Of a DNA stretch of 9,895 nucleotides, positions 1 to 7,410 are shown in pieces. The notes beneath the pieces were generated by a model. The model did not search any database. It was not told where the DNA came from and worked only from the letters and a program-made list of their open reading frames with translations. The position numbers and the translations under genes were made by a program. Within the stretch, counting starts at the first letter, position 1, and the number at the start of each line of letters is the position of its first letter. The stretch comes from an uncultured Desulfobulbaceae bacterium (GTDB taxonomy: Bacteria; Desulfobacterota; Desulfobulbia; Desulfobulbales; Desulfobulbaceae), in assembly GCA_947260045.1 (NCBI GenBank), contig CAMYOP010000076.1, positions 1 to 9,895 of the forward strand, written 5' to 3'.

Positions 1-1
1 G

Positions 2-256
2 GGTAAGTGGCGCTACTTCACCTTAAACGACATCAAATGGGTTGAATGTCTCAGAGAGATGATCCATGAACACGGGATTTCTATTGCGGCCATTAAGAAG
101 CTCAATAAATTTACACTTTGCTGGAATATTACGGACTTCCCCTTTGAACGGAGACAGGGATGTACAGCCTCTGCAGCAAACGGTCTCATACCAGAACAAA
201 AGAAACCAGCCAAACAGCAAAATGTCCTTTCCTGGATAAAAAGGGACGCCGCCTAA
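2..256 (+). CDS. MerR-family transcriptional regulator, 3' part only
   Basis: The frame is open from the left window edge to a TAA at 254-256, giving 84 residues; the true start lies outside the window. The visible part begins in the second half of a MerR-type winged helix: a wing-like RYFTLNDIKWV stretch, then a long helix ending GISIAAIKKL, the usual end of the MerR DNA-binding domain. About 40-50 N-terminal residues, including the recognition helix, would be missing. After the helix comes LCWNI and later GCTAS, which recalls the PCW-type cysteine-containing tails of some MerR relatives (recalled family knowledge, not checked). The tail ends in a basic, lysine-rich stretch. Role inferred: DNA-binding regulator. 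Effector and targets are unknown, and nothing links it firmly to the genes downstream. A hairpin starts 10 bp after the stop. Confidence 0.75.
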   Translation, partial: GKWRYFTLNDIKWVECLREMIHEHGISIAAIKKLNKFTLCWNITDFPFERRQGCTASAANGLIPEQKKPAKQQNVLSWIKRDAA

Positions 257-265
257 TTTGATTTC

Positions 266-300
266 AGGGGCATTTTTAACTATTTCCCAAAAATGCCCCT
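266..300 (+). terminator. hairpin after the MerR gene, probable terminator
   Basis: A perfect 12-bp inverted repeat has arms at 266-277 (AGGGGCATTTTT) and 289-300 (AAAAATGCCCCT) with an 11-nt loop. It begins 10 bp after the MerR stop codon. The base of the stem is GC-rich, but no clean T-run follows (TCTCCCCTAA), so as an intrinsic terminator it is imperfect. Position and stem strength still make termination of the MerR transcript the likeliest role. Confidence 0.6.
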
Positions 301-416
301 TCTCCCCTAAACTATCCTATTTACAAACACTAAAAGCTTTCTACATCCTTCATCTTTGCAAAAGATTTACAAGCAGATTCTCACTTTTCCTCTTCATTTC
401 ATTTCAAGAATCACAA

Positions 417-446
417 TTGTCTGTTACAATTTTTTTAACCTATTCT
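417..446 (+). promoter_or_regulatory. possible sigma-70-like promoter for the radical SAM gene
   Basis: TTGTCT at 417-422 and TATTCT at 441-446 are separated by 18 bp. They lie 24 bp before the proposed ATG at 471, within an AT-rich, apparently non-coding stretch (301-470). Both hexamers match the consensus only in part, so this is a weak call. Confidence 0.25.
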
Positions 447-470
447 CAAAACAGAAAAAAGAAAGAGTCC

Positions 471-1205
471 ATGCAGGTAATTTATAAAAGCAAAGGAAAA
501 GCCCAGGAATATGCACCTCTTGCGGTAAACCTGTACCATGGATGCTCACATGGTTGCTTATACTGTTATGCCCCCAAAGTTGTCGGCAGAAACCATGATG
601 ACTTTGGCAGCTGTATCAGGCCTGTTGAAAATATTCTTGAACTGCTTGAACAGGATGCTTCAAGTCTGGTTGGTGACGACAGGGAAATCATGATGAGTTT
701 TGAAACTGACCCCTACCAACCAATTGAAATTACAAAAAACATTACCCACAATGCCATCCAAATTCTTAAACGCCATAATCTTCGTTTTACCTTGCTTACC
801 AAAGGCGGAATGCGAGCAGCTAGAGATTTTGACCTGCTCGAAGGATATGAAAAGGCCTCATTTGGCTCAACCCTTGTATTTATCAAACAAAAAGATGCTG
901 ACTACTGGGAGCCCCATGCAGCCTCAATAGCTGATAGATTTGAAGCTATTTCTCTGGCCCATAGCAAAAAAATCAGAACATGGGTTAGCTTGGAACCAGT
1001 GATCTATCCAGATCAGGCCTTAGAGGTTATTGAGCGATTGCAAAACGTGGTTGATCATTGGAAAGTTGGTAAAATCAATTACCATGAAAAACAGGAAGCT
1101 GGGGTTGACTGGAGCCAATTTCAGAAAAAGGTTGCAACAGTACTGAAAAATACTGGTGCCAGCTATTATCTGAAAAAAAGTCTCACAGACCAAAGCGGAA
1201 ACTAA
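471..1205 (+). CDS. radical SAM protein, spore photoproduct lyase-like (SplB/COG1533 group)
   Basis: This is a 244-residue cytoplasmic protein. I chose ATG 471 because the radical SAM fold begins right after it and a GAAAGAG ribosome-binding-like stretch lies at 461-467. The frame stays open back to 258, but that part crosses the 266-300 hairpin and reads as low-complexity non-coding sequence. The [4Fe-4S]/SAM motif is C25-x3-C29-x2-C32 (GCSHGCLYCYAP). SplB-like signatures follow: SFETDPYQPIE (76-86), TLLTKGG (107-113), FGSTLVF (131-137) and TWVSLEPVI (170-178), then VDHWKVGKINYH near the C-terminus. The fold should cleave SAM to a 5'-deoxyadenosyl radical; the substrate is unknown. The only other cysteine is C48, so the distal hydrogen-donor cysteine of true spore photoproduct lyase appears absent and genuine lyase activity is doubtful. 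The stop codon overlaps that of the convergent lipoprotein gene. Confidence 0.85.
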   Translation: MQVIYKSKGKAQEYAPLAVNLYHGCSHGCLYCYAPKVVGRNHDDFGSCIRPVENILELLEQDASSLVGDDREIMMSFETDPYQPIEITKNITHNAIQILKRHNLRFTLLTKGGMRAARDFDLLEGYEKASFGSTLVFIKQKDADYWEPHAASIADRFEAISLAHSKKIRTWVSLEPVIYPDQALEVIERLQNVVDHWKVGKINYHEKQEAGVDWSQFQKKVATVLKNTGASYYLKKSLTDQSGN

Positions 1206-1717
1206 AAATCACCAGCAACTGCCCGTTGCCACTTTGCCTTTTCCAGGAGCCATTGCTCCTTTTCCTGGGTTAAAGAAAGGTCAAATCGGTACATATCCGC
1301 CTGAATATTTAAAAGATTCGAAAGATCGGTGAGGGGTATATCGGCCATAACCACCATGAGCTGCACCTCAGCATGATCTTTGTCTATAATATCCAGGGTA
1401 TCAATACTCACGAGCAGGTGTATATTTTTATGACGCAAGAAATACGCATTGAATAATTGCCTGAGTGCTTTTTTATCCTGCCCCTGATCGCCACGATAAT
1501 TTTCCGAAATTAGCTTGGCAAGGCCCCTTGCATTGCGCTCTTCCGCTAATTTTTCCCCTGTATCTACATACTTTTGGATTTGTATTTCCGGGGTTTGCTC
1601 TTCTCCAGAGCACGCTGAAAGATGGCCAAGCAGAATAAGACCTAAAAAGAGACATGCTGTCTGAAAAAACTGCCGTATCAACGATTTCTTTTTTCTGTAC
1701 ACCATAATACCAAGCAA
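1202..1717 (-). CDS. predicted lipoprotein, hypothetical, possibly NTF2-like
   Basis: This is a 171-residue protein of unknown function. The start is probably TTG 1717, because GAAGAG lies 9 nt upstream of it; ATG 1705 (MVYRKKK) is the alternative and lacks a good ribosome-binding site. The N-terminus is a classic lipoprotein signal: a basic YRKKKSLIR region, a hydrophobic core (residues 17-33) and the lipobox L33-S34-A35-C36. Lipidation at C36 and cleavage before it are expected. Ser at +2 suggests outer-membrane sorting by the E. coli rule. The mature part, about 136 residues, is alpha+beta in style, with an early helix (IQKYVDTGEKLAEERN) and later alternating hydrophobic strands ending WLLEKAKWQRAVAG. 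This suggests an NTF2-like or SnoaL-type fold, but that is a guess from pattern alone. It converges with the radical SAM gene (4-nt overlap) and diverges from the TrmH gene. Confidence 0.75.
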   Translation of the reverse strand: MLGIMVYRKKKSLIRQFFQTACLFLGLILLGHLSACSGEEQTPEIQIQKYVDTGEKLAEERNARGLAKLISENYRGDQGQDKKALRQLFNAYFLRHKNIHLLVSIDTLDIIDKDHAEVQLMVVMADIPLTDLSNLLNIQADMYRFDLSLTQEKEQWLLEKAKWQRAVAGDF

Positions 1718-1779
1718 AATAGTTTACTCTTCAAGCTCTTTTAGACCCTGTGAATAGTATTTTTTAAGGATTCCTGCTC

Positions 1780-1797
1780 AGGTGGAGCGGCTCACCT
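1780..1797. repeat. short GC-rich hairpin between the lipoprotein and TrmH genes
   Basis: AGGTGGAG and CTCACCT form a 7-bp stem with one bulged G and a CGG loop. It sits 35 bp before the TrmH start in the 114-bp divergent intergenic region. No T-run follows on either strand, so it is not a terminator. It could be a 5' leader hairpin or an operator-like palindrome. Confidence 0.35.
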
Positions 1798-1831
1798 AAT
1801 AAATAACAGTTTCAATGAAAGGATTGCAGTC

Positions 1832-2356
1832 ATGGCCAGCAGCAAACACCGTAATATTGTCCAGCGCTATGAAAAAGAATGTCGTTATAATGTGTTGGCT
1901 AAACCGGGTCCTCACCAATTTGTCCTGGTGCTTGATCATCTGAAACCAGGATTCAATGTGGCTAAAATATTTCGCAGCGCTGAGGCCTTTGGTGCATCAG
2001 AGGTCCACATGGTAGGGATTGGCCCCTTTGATCCAGCTCCTGCCAAAGGATCTTTTCGTAAAGTTCCTGTTACATTTCATGATAATATAGATGCTTGTCT
2101 TACTGAGCTGATAAAACAAGGATACACACTTTTTGTTCTTCAGCCGAGCGGTGGTTTGCCTCTCTGCAAAGCTAATCTTCCTGAAAAAAGCGGTTTCATT
2201 TTCGGACATGAAGAATTTGGCATAAGCATAATGCCGGAAGAGAACCGAGACCTGAAAACCCTTACTATCCCGCAATTTGGAGCAGGCAAAAGCCTTAACG
2301 TCAGTATTGCTGCCTCAGTAGTGATGTATCAATATATTAGTCAGTGGAGCGTTTAA
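1832..2356 (+). CDS. TrmH/SpoU-family RNA 2'-O-methyltransferase
   Basis: This is a 174-residue SPOUT-class, SAM-dependent methyltransferase that should transfer a methyl group to a ribose 2'-OH in tRNA or rRNA. All three SpoU motifs are present. Motif 1 is NVAKIFRSAEAFGA (42-55), with the conserved Asn42 and Arg48. Motif 2 is FIFGHEEFGIS (122-132), with the Glu-x-x-Gly of the knot. Motif 3 is IPQFGAGKSLNVSIA (146-160), with the Ser-Leu-Asn core. The ATG at 1832 is supported by AAAGGA about 8 nt upstream. The protein is close to the minimal catalytic domain, with about 28 extra N-terminal residues (basic, HRNIVQRYEKECRYN) and no separate RNA-binding domain. The target nucleotide cannot be told from sequence alone. 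It appears to be a single gene, converging on the PilZ gene with a 4-bp gap and no visible terminator. Confidence 0.92.
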   Translation: MASSKHRNIVQRYEKECRYNVLAKPGPHQFVLVLDHLKPGFNVAKIFRSAEAFGASEVHMVGIGPFDPAPAKGSFRKVPVTFHDNIDACLTELIKQGYTLFVLQPSGGLPLCKANLPEKSGFIFGHEEFGISIMPEENRDLKTLTIPQFGAGKSLNVSIAASVVMYQYISQWSV

Positions 2357-2360
2357 ACAG

Positions 2361-2732
2361 CTATGAAGAAAACGATACTTGCTGGGTCCCCTGAAAATGT
2401 TTATACAGCTCTGCCTGTTCCCTTGTAAGACTCCCCAATTTTGCACCACATTTTTTCATGATCTGCTTGTCAGGGGAACTTTCCTCCATATTAAAAGATG
2501 AAACGGTATGACACGGCAGCTGTTCAATCAGGATACCCTTGACAGTACACATTATGTCAAAATTCACTTCTGTGGCAACTGGGATTTCGACATCTGCTTT
2601 ATGTTTAAAAGCAAAACCTCCTTCGCTGATATCTACAATTTCTCCCAAAACTGTGTCATTAAAAACGAGCGCATAATCAAGCATCTGAAACCGTTGATGC
2701 TTTCGTCGCTCAGAAATGTCTGCTTGCCTCAT
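2361..2732 (-). CDS. single-domain PilZ protein, probable c-di-GMP receptor
   Basis: This 123-residue cytoplasmic protein consists almost entirely of one PilZ domain. The two c-di-GMP binding signatures are intact: RxxxR as R10-K-H-Q-R14, and D/N-x-S-x-x-G as D34-I-S-E-G-G39, at normal spacing. The remainder alternates beta-strand patterns (LVFNDTVLGEIVDIS, VNFDIMCTVKGILI) and ends in a helix (TREQAELYKHFQ). The ATG at 2732 has a strong AAGGAG ribosome-binding site 7 nt upstream. With no output domain, it would act through a partner protein; nothing here shows which one (motility, exopolysaccharide and transcription are all options). It is co-oriented with the ergothioneine operon, but 229 bp separate it from the MES stop, so co-transcription is uncertain. 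In that spacer I see only a weak 5-bp hairpin (2890-2906) without a T-run. Confidence 0.9.
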   Translation of the reverse strand: MRQADISERRKHQRFQMLDYALVFNDTVLGEIVDISEGGFAFKHKADVEIPVATEVNFDIMCTVKGILIEQLPCHTVSSFNMEESSPDKQIMKKCGAKLGSLTREQAELYKHFQGTQQVSFSS

Positions 2733-2961
2733 AACAACTCCTTTTTGCTATCATCGCAATTCCACCAAAAACGTACAACCTTCAGAAATTTTTTTTCTAC
2801 CTAAAAAAGATCCTCTAAAAATATGATCGCATATAGGGATTGGGAATACAAGAAACAAAAATTTTAAATACATAAAGGTAATAATAAATAGTGCAAGATC
2901 AGCACTGTGCAACTTACAAGCAGGGGAAATGAAGATACAATTTTTCTTTCTAGAGACAATC

Positions 2962-5900
2962 TCACCTGCAAGGAACAAAGCGAATTATCCCTGATTTGTT
3001 TTCCAGTAAATCTGCCAACACTTCAACAAGGTACGATATATCATCTTTTGAGGTATAGGAGCCAAGTGAAAAGCGAATTGAACAGTGGGCAGCCTCATCA
3101 CTTAAGCCCATGGCCTTCAAGACATGGGAAGGAGCAGGATTGCCTGATTTACAGGCAGAACCAGCTGAGCAGGAGATTCCTCGTCTGTCTAAAGCATACA
3201 CGAGTGTTTCCCCACGAATGGAGGGAAGGGTCATGTTCAGAGTGTTGGGCAGACAGTTTTTAGCAGAGCCGTTTCTTTTTGCCCCAGGTACAAGCTTTTT
3301 AAGCTCGCGCTCAAGCCTGTCTCTTAACAGGCTTATATTACGGTAAGCATCACTCTGCATATGCTTGGCTGCCAGTTTGCTGGCTTCTCCCAGGCCGACA
3401 ATTGCTGCTACATTTTCAGTACCCGAGCGTATCCCGCTCTCCTGTCCTCCACCTTGGATGAGAGGAGTGAGGGTAATACCCCTCTTTAGATAGAGTGCAC
3501 CCACACCTTTAGGGCCAGTCATCTTGTGACCGGAAATACTGAGCAGGTCAACACCCAGACTATTCACATCAATATTGATTTTCCCTGCTGCCTGCACAGC
3601 ATCTGTATGAAACAGGGCTCCACGCTGACGGGCAATGTGCGCTAACTCTTTGATAGGCTGAATAGCTCCAGACTCATTATTTGCAAGCATTATTGAGACA
3701 AGGACGGTGTCCTTTGCCATTGTCTTTTCTAAATCTTCTGGAGAAATCAAGCCGTTATGATCAGATTCAAGATAATCAACCCGGATCCCCTGCTCTTCGA
3801 GTTTTTTAAATGGATGCAAGACGGCAGGGTGTTCTATCAAAGAGCAGATGACATGCGCTTTCTGGTGAGCAAATCTCTTGACAGCGCCAAGAATAGCCAG
3901 ATTATTAGATTCTGAACCACCGCTTGTAAATACTATGCGCCCAGCACTGCAATGGAGCAGAGAGGCTACAGTACGCCTGCTGTTTTCAACAGCTTTTTTA
4001 GCCCTGTTTCCCAGGGAATGAATGCTGGAAGGGTTGCCAAACTCCTCTTGTAAAAAGGGGAGCATGGCCGTGAGAACTTGAGGATCAAGGGGAGTTGTGG
4101 CATTATTATCGAGATAGACCCTTCTGATTGTGGCTTTTGTCTGTTTCCCCCTGATGACTGGTTTTATAATGGCCTTGTCTGGTGATTCTGAATGGCTTTG
4201 AACTCTCTGACCTTTTATTTTTTCTACCTGGCAAAGCAAGGTCTTATAAATAGGGAAGCCCGAAATTGGATCATGCTGTTCAATGCTTGTTAACTCATTG
4301 ACATTACACTGTTGCCATGACAGGGGCCCAAGTGGACCGCCACCGCCCATGTTGGCATCAACAGCCCCCTGTACAATGTTTTTTGTGACATTTGCCCGAA
4401 AGCGTAACTTTCCTCGAGCTGTCTTCAACCAAACCCATTCCCCTCCCATTATGCCCCGATCAGCCGCATCCTGAACATTTAGCGTAACAGCTGGATCTTT
4501 CTGGTGCTGGCATAAACTTTTCACGCCATGATGCTGGCTTCTGAAGTCATAATATGTCCTGGCGCCTGAATTGAATACAAGAGGATACTCTGCCGCGAGT
4601 TCGGGTGCTTCCCTGGGCCCCTCACGTGGCTCAGTATATACAGGCAGGGGATCGTAGCCATGTTCAGCCAGCACTGAAGAGGCGATTTCAAATTTTCTGC
4701 TGGGGGTGGCAAAACCTTGCTTGCCATCATCACGCAGCAAGCCCTTCTCCCATTTTTTATATTGCATCATCACAGGGTCTATTTGAACAGAGCCACCCTT
4801 TGCCCGGACTTCTTCAGGACTGTAGCCTGTACTTTCAAGGGCCTTGGCCAAAATCTCCTCTTCAGACTGTGGATAGAGGTGACCATAGCCAAGCCGTTTT
4901 GCCAGTTCAGCCAGGATGAGAAAATCATTTCTTGCCTCAAACTGCGGCTCGATAATTTTTTCCCGTATTTTAAACACAGGGCCGTAGCGCATATACGAGG
5001 TTATCTCATACATGGTAGTGGCTGGCAGGACGAGATCAGCATATGCTGAGTCTGCAGTATGATAACGATCAATTGTGACCAGGAACTCAAGTGCCTCTAA
5101 AGTCTTTTTCCAGAGAGCAGGATCTGGCCAGGAGGTGAGCAGGGACCCACCCAGGACAATGAGAGAACGAATTGTATAGGGATCACCCTGTAATACCGAA
5201 TTGGGCAGAGCAATGGCATGTGATTCCCCCCGATACGCTGAGTAAACAGGAAAGCGGTCACGGCCAAGAGCTTTTTCTGGAGCTGGGTTTGGCTGGAGAT
5301 CATTGCGATTTTGAGGAAATATATTTTCCTTCATGCGGATGAGCAGTCCGCCAGGGACATCAAGCTGCCCGGCAAGAGTCCAAAGAGTGAAAACAGCTCT
5401 GATGGCCTGAACACCGCTATCGGAATATTCCAGGCCTGTATACATAACTGGACAGGCTCCCTGAGCATCCGCAATACGGTAGGCAAGTGAACGAACAGTT
5501 GCAGCAGGTACTCCTGTAATATCTTCAACAATTTCAGGGCGGTAATGCTGAACCAGTTGTGACAGCTCGGAAAAGCCAATAGTCCACTGACGGACAAAGT
5601 CCTCATCAAAGAGTTCCTGCTCAATGAGGATAAAAATAAGACCTAAGGCCAGAGCACCATCAGTTCCCGGCCTGATGGGAATCCACTGAGCTCCCGTCTC
5701 CCGGGCAGTTTCACTGAAACGTGGATCAATAACCACAACTTCTGCGCCGCGCTCACATGCCTTGAGTATTTGTGTGTGAGAAAAAGGAGGAGAATCGGTA
5801 GCCGGATTTGCGCCCCACACCACAATCAATTCAGCGTTTTCAATGTCTGTATCCATGGTTATATACATCTCGCCCATGGTGACATGGGGTGCAATCATGG

Positions 5901-6360
5901 CAAAAGAAACATAACAAAGCGCGCCTACACCCAAGGTGTTGGGCGAGCCAAATGGAAAAAGAACACTGGAAGCCGATGAAACCGCAACACCCGAGGGTTG
6001 AAACAGGTCACAAAGTGCCATATCAAAACTACCACGACCAGTATAAATAGCGGTTGATTCAGGACCATACAGCTCTTTATGTTCCTTAAGTTTTGCTACT
6101 AGCAGATTAAAAGCTTCATGCCAGCTGATACGCTCAAAATCATAGCTGCCCTTCGGGCCTTTTCGTTTGAGGGGATACTTTAGTCGATCCGGATCATAGA
6201 TGATGTCCGGAGAATGTTTACCGATACGACAGATGGTACCCAGTGGATGGTTTGGCAAAGGATCAACCTGCTGAACCTTACCATGTTCAAGGGTGGTACG
6301 GACCCAGCACCCAGCTGGACAGATTCCACAGAGACCATCCTTTATGACCCTGCCAGTCAT
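2962..6360 (-). CDS. metallopterin-dependent ergothioneine synthase (MES): molybdopterin oxidoreductase fused to cysteine desulfurase
   Basis: This is an 1132-residue two-module protein. Residues 1-715 form a DMSO-reductase-family molybdopterin enzyme. A [4Fe-4S] site is C11-x2-C14-x3-C18-x25-C44. Cys149, in GSPNTLGVGALCY, is the likely Mo/W ligand. Cofactor-binding signatures are WGANPATDSPP (182-192) and IDPRF then IRPGTDGAL (211-237), and the C-terminal dinucleotide-binding domain ends near NVNELT. There is no Tat signal, so it is cytoplasmic. A charged linker of about 32 residues (716-747) leads to a full-length NifS/IscS-type cysteine desulfurase (748-1132) with H844, D920, PLP lysine K946 (SGHK) and persulfide cysteine C1070 (SAGSACKSG). 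The same fusion was reported as ergothioneine synthase in Caldithrix abyssi (Beliaeva and Seebeck, recalled). Inferred reaction: cysteine sulfur passes via the C1070 persulfide to the metal site and onto C2 of hercynine. The gene lies 9 bp after egtD. An unrelated thiolation role is the main alternative, but egtD next door argues against it. Confidence 0.88.
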   Translation of the reverse strand: MTGRVIKDGLCGICPAGCWVRTTLEHGKVQQVDPLPNHPLGTICRIGKHSPDIIYDPDRLKYPLKRKGPKGSYDFERISWHEAFNLLVAKLKEHKELYGPESTAIYTGRGSFDMALCDLFQPSGVAVSSASSVLFPFGSPNTLGVGALCYVSFAMIAPHVTMGEMYITMDTDIENAELIVVWGANPATDSPPFSHTQILKACERGAEVVVIDPRFSETARETGAQWIPIRPGTDGALALGLIFILIEQELFDEDFVRQWTIGFSELSQLVQHYRPEIVEDITGVPAATVRSLAYRIADAQGACPVMYTGLEYSDSGVQAIRAVFTLWTLAGQLDVPGGLLIRMKENIFPQNRNDLQPNPAPEKALGRDRFPVYSAYRGESHAIALPNSVLQGDPYTIRSLIVLGGSLLTSWPDPALWKKTLEALEFLVTIDRYHTADSAYADLVLPATTMYEITSYMRYGPVFKIREKIIEPQFEARNDFLILAELAKRLGYGHLYPQSEEEILAKALESTGYSPEEVRAKGGSVQIDPVMMQYKKWEKGLLRDDGKQGFATPSRKFEIASSVLAEHGYDPLPVYTEPREGPREAPELAAEYPLVFNSGARTYYDFRSQHHGVKSLCQHQKDPAVTLNVQDAADRGIMGGEWVWLKTARGKLRFRANVTKNIVQGAVDANMGGGGPLGPLSWQQCNVNELTSIEQHDPISGFPIYKTLLCQVEKIKGQRVQSHSESPDKAIIKPVIRGKQTKATIRRVYLDNNATTPLDPQVLTAMLPFLQEEFGNPSSIHSLGNRAKKAVENSRRTVASLLHCSAGRIVFTSGGSESNNLAILGAVKRFAHQKAHVICSLIEHPAVLHPFKKLEEQGIRVDYLESDHNGLISPEDLEKTMAKDTVLVSIMLANNESGAIQPIKELAHIARQRGALFHTDAVQAAGKINIDVNSLGVDLLSISGHKMTGPKGVGALYLKRGITLTPLIQGGGQESGIRSGTENVAAIVGLGEASKLAAKHMQSDAYRNISLLRDRLERELKKLVPGAKRNGSAKNCLPNTLNMTLPSIRGETLVYALDRRGISCSAGSACKSGNPAPSHVLKAMGLSDEAAHCSIRFSLGSYTSKDDISYLVEVLADLLENKSGIIRFVPCR

Positions 6361-6369
6361 AAGACCTGT

Positions 6370-7410
6370 TTACCTGGAAACCTTTTGCAGAAGCAGGAGT
6401 CCAAACCACTTTTGCTGATCGGTAAATGTTTTAATGGTTTGAAGGCCAAAACGATCAAGCAATTGAGACATTTTTGAAAATTCGAATTTACGACTGATTT
6501 CAATTAAAACTCTTTCACCCTTGGCAAAAGAAAAGGATTGATCCGTCATATTCAGATCGATTGCCTGATCCTGTAAAAATTCCAGGTATACTTCAATCTG
6601 ACTTTTTTCTTTATTATAGAAGGCAATATGCTCTATCTGGTCCAGGTCAATTGAACTGCCCAGTTCTCTATTCATGCGGCCAAAATAATTTTTGGTGAAG
6701 GCAGCGGTTACCCCTGCCTTATCATTATAGGCTGCTTCCAGAGTGGACCTGTCCTTAACCAGATCAATGCCCAATAAAAAATAATCTCCCACTTTCAAAT
6801 TTTCAGAAACATCCCCCCAGAAAGATTCTTCTTCAACTGGTGTCAGATTACCAATGGTGCTGCCTAAAAATACGGTCATCACCTTCGGCGAACAGCCAAA
6901 CAGAGAAAAGGCATCATCAAAAGTTCCATGTACCCCGACAAATTGCACCTTGGGACGCCTTTGGGTTATGGCCCTACCAGCATATTTCAGGGCTGATGCA
7001 GATATATCAATTGGTGAATAACAGAGAGTATTGAATTTTTTCTGATAAGCCGAGAGCAGATAATCAGTTTTAACTGAGCTCCCCGAGCCAAGCTCAACCA
7101 GGGTACAAAGGCCTGTATGGTCACAAATGGCTCCAGCATACTCTTTCAGAATTCCGGCCTCTGTGCGGGTAAGATAATATTCCGGCTGCTCACAAATCTT
7201 TTCATACAATGCACTGCCGTGCTCATCGTAGAGAAAACGACATTCAAGCTCAGATGGTTTTTTTTGAAGGGCTGTTACTATTGATTTGGCAAAATCGCCG
7301 GTCTGGTCTTTTAGGCTGCCTGCCTGCAAAACCACATTTTTCTGACTCCTCAGTGCCTGACTGTAGCCTTCTTGAAGTGATTTGAAATTCGAGTTTTGAT
7401 TATAATGCAT
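6370..7410 (-). CDS. egtD: L-histidine N-alpha-methyltransferase EgtD
   Basis: This is a 346-residue cytoplasmic SAM-dependent methyltransferase that trimethylates histidine to hercynine, the first step of ergothioneine synthesis. EgtD-family signatures run the full length: FLYDEHGSALYEKI (59-72), PEYYLTRTE (76-84), the SAM loop LVELGSGSSVKT (104-115), FLGSTIGNL (181-189), YNDKAGVTAAF (228-238) with NRELG (247-251), and IEISRKF (303-309). E304 and S306 correspond to the Glu/Ser pair that holds the histidine imidazole in mycobacterial EgtD (E282, S284), and N229 to the Asn that binds the amino group. It is about 25 residues longer than mycobacterial EgtD, mostly at the N-terminus. ATG 7410 is the only early in-frame ATG, but it has no convincing ribosome-binding site. 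The TAA is 9 bp from the MES ATG, and a weak AGGT before that ATG suggests coupled translation. No egtA, egtB, egtC or egtE is present. Confidence 0.93.
   Translation of the reverse strand: MHYNQNSNFKSLQEGYSQALRSQKNVVLQAGSLKDQTGDFAKSIVTALQKKPSELECRFLYDEHGSALYEKICEQPEYYLTRTEAGILKEYAGAICDHTGLCTLVELGSGSSVKTDYLLSAYQKKFNTLCYSPIDISASALKYAGRAITQRRPKVQFVGVHGTFDDAFSLFGCSPKVMTVFLGSTIGNLTPVEEESFWGDVSENLKVGDYFLLGIDLVKDRSTLEAAYNDKAGVTAAFTKNYFGRMNRELGSSIDLDQIEHIAFYNKEKSQIEVYLEFLQDQAIDLNMTDQSFSFAKGERVLIEISRKFEFSKMSQLLDRFGLQTIKTFTDQQKWFGLLLLQKVSR

Noticed and set aside
258..470. N-terminal extension of the radical SAM frame back to 258
   Set aside because: It runs through the 266-300 hairpin and is AT-rich low-complexity sequence. 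The conserved fold and a ribosome-binding-like site both point to ATG 471.
2890..2906. AGTGC/GCACT hairpin downstream of the MES stop as a terminator
   Set aside because: The stem is only 5 bp and no T-run follows on the minus strand.
2962..6360. Formate dehydrogenase or polysulfide/thiosulfate reductase as the function of the molybdopterin module
   Set aside because: There is no Tat signal, no electron-transfer or membrane-anchor subunit nearby, a fused cysteine desulfurase, and egtD immediately upstream.
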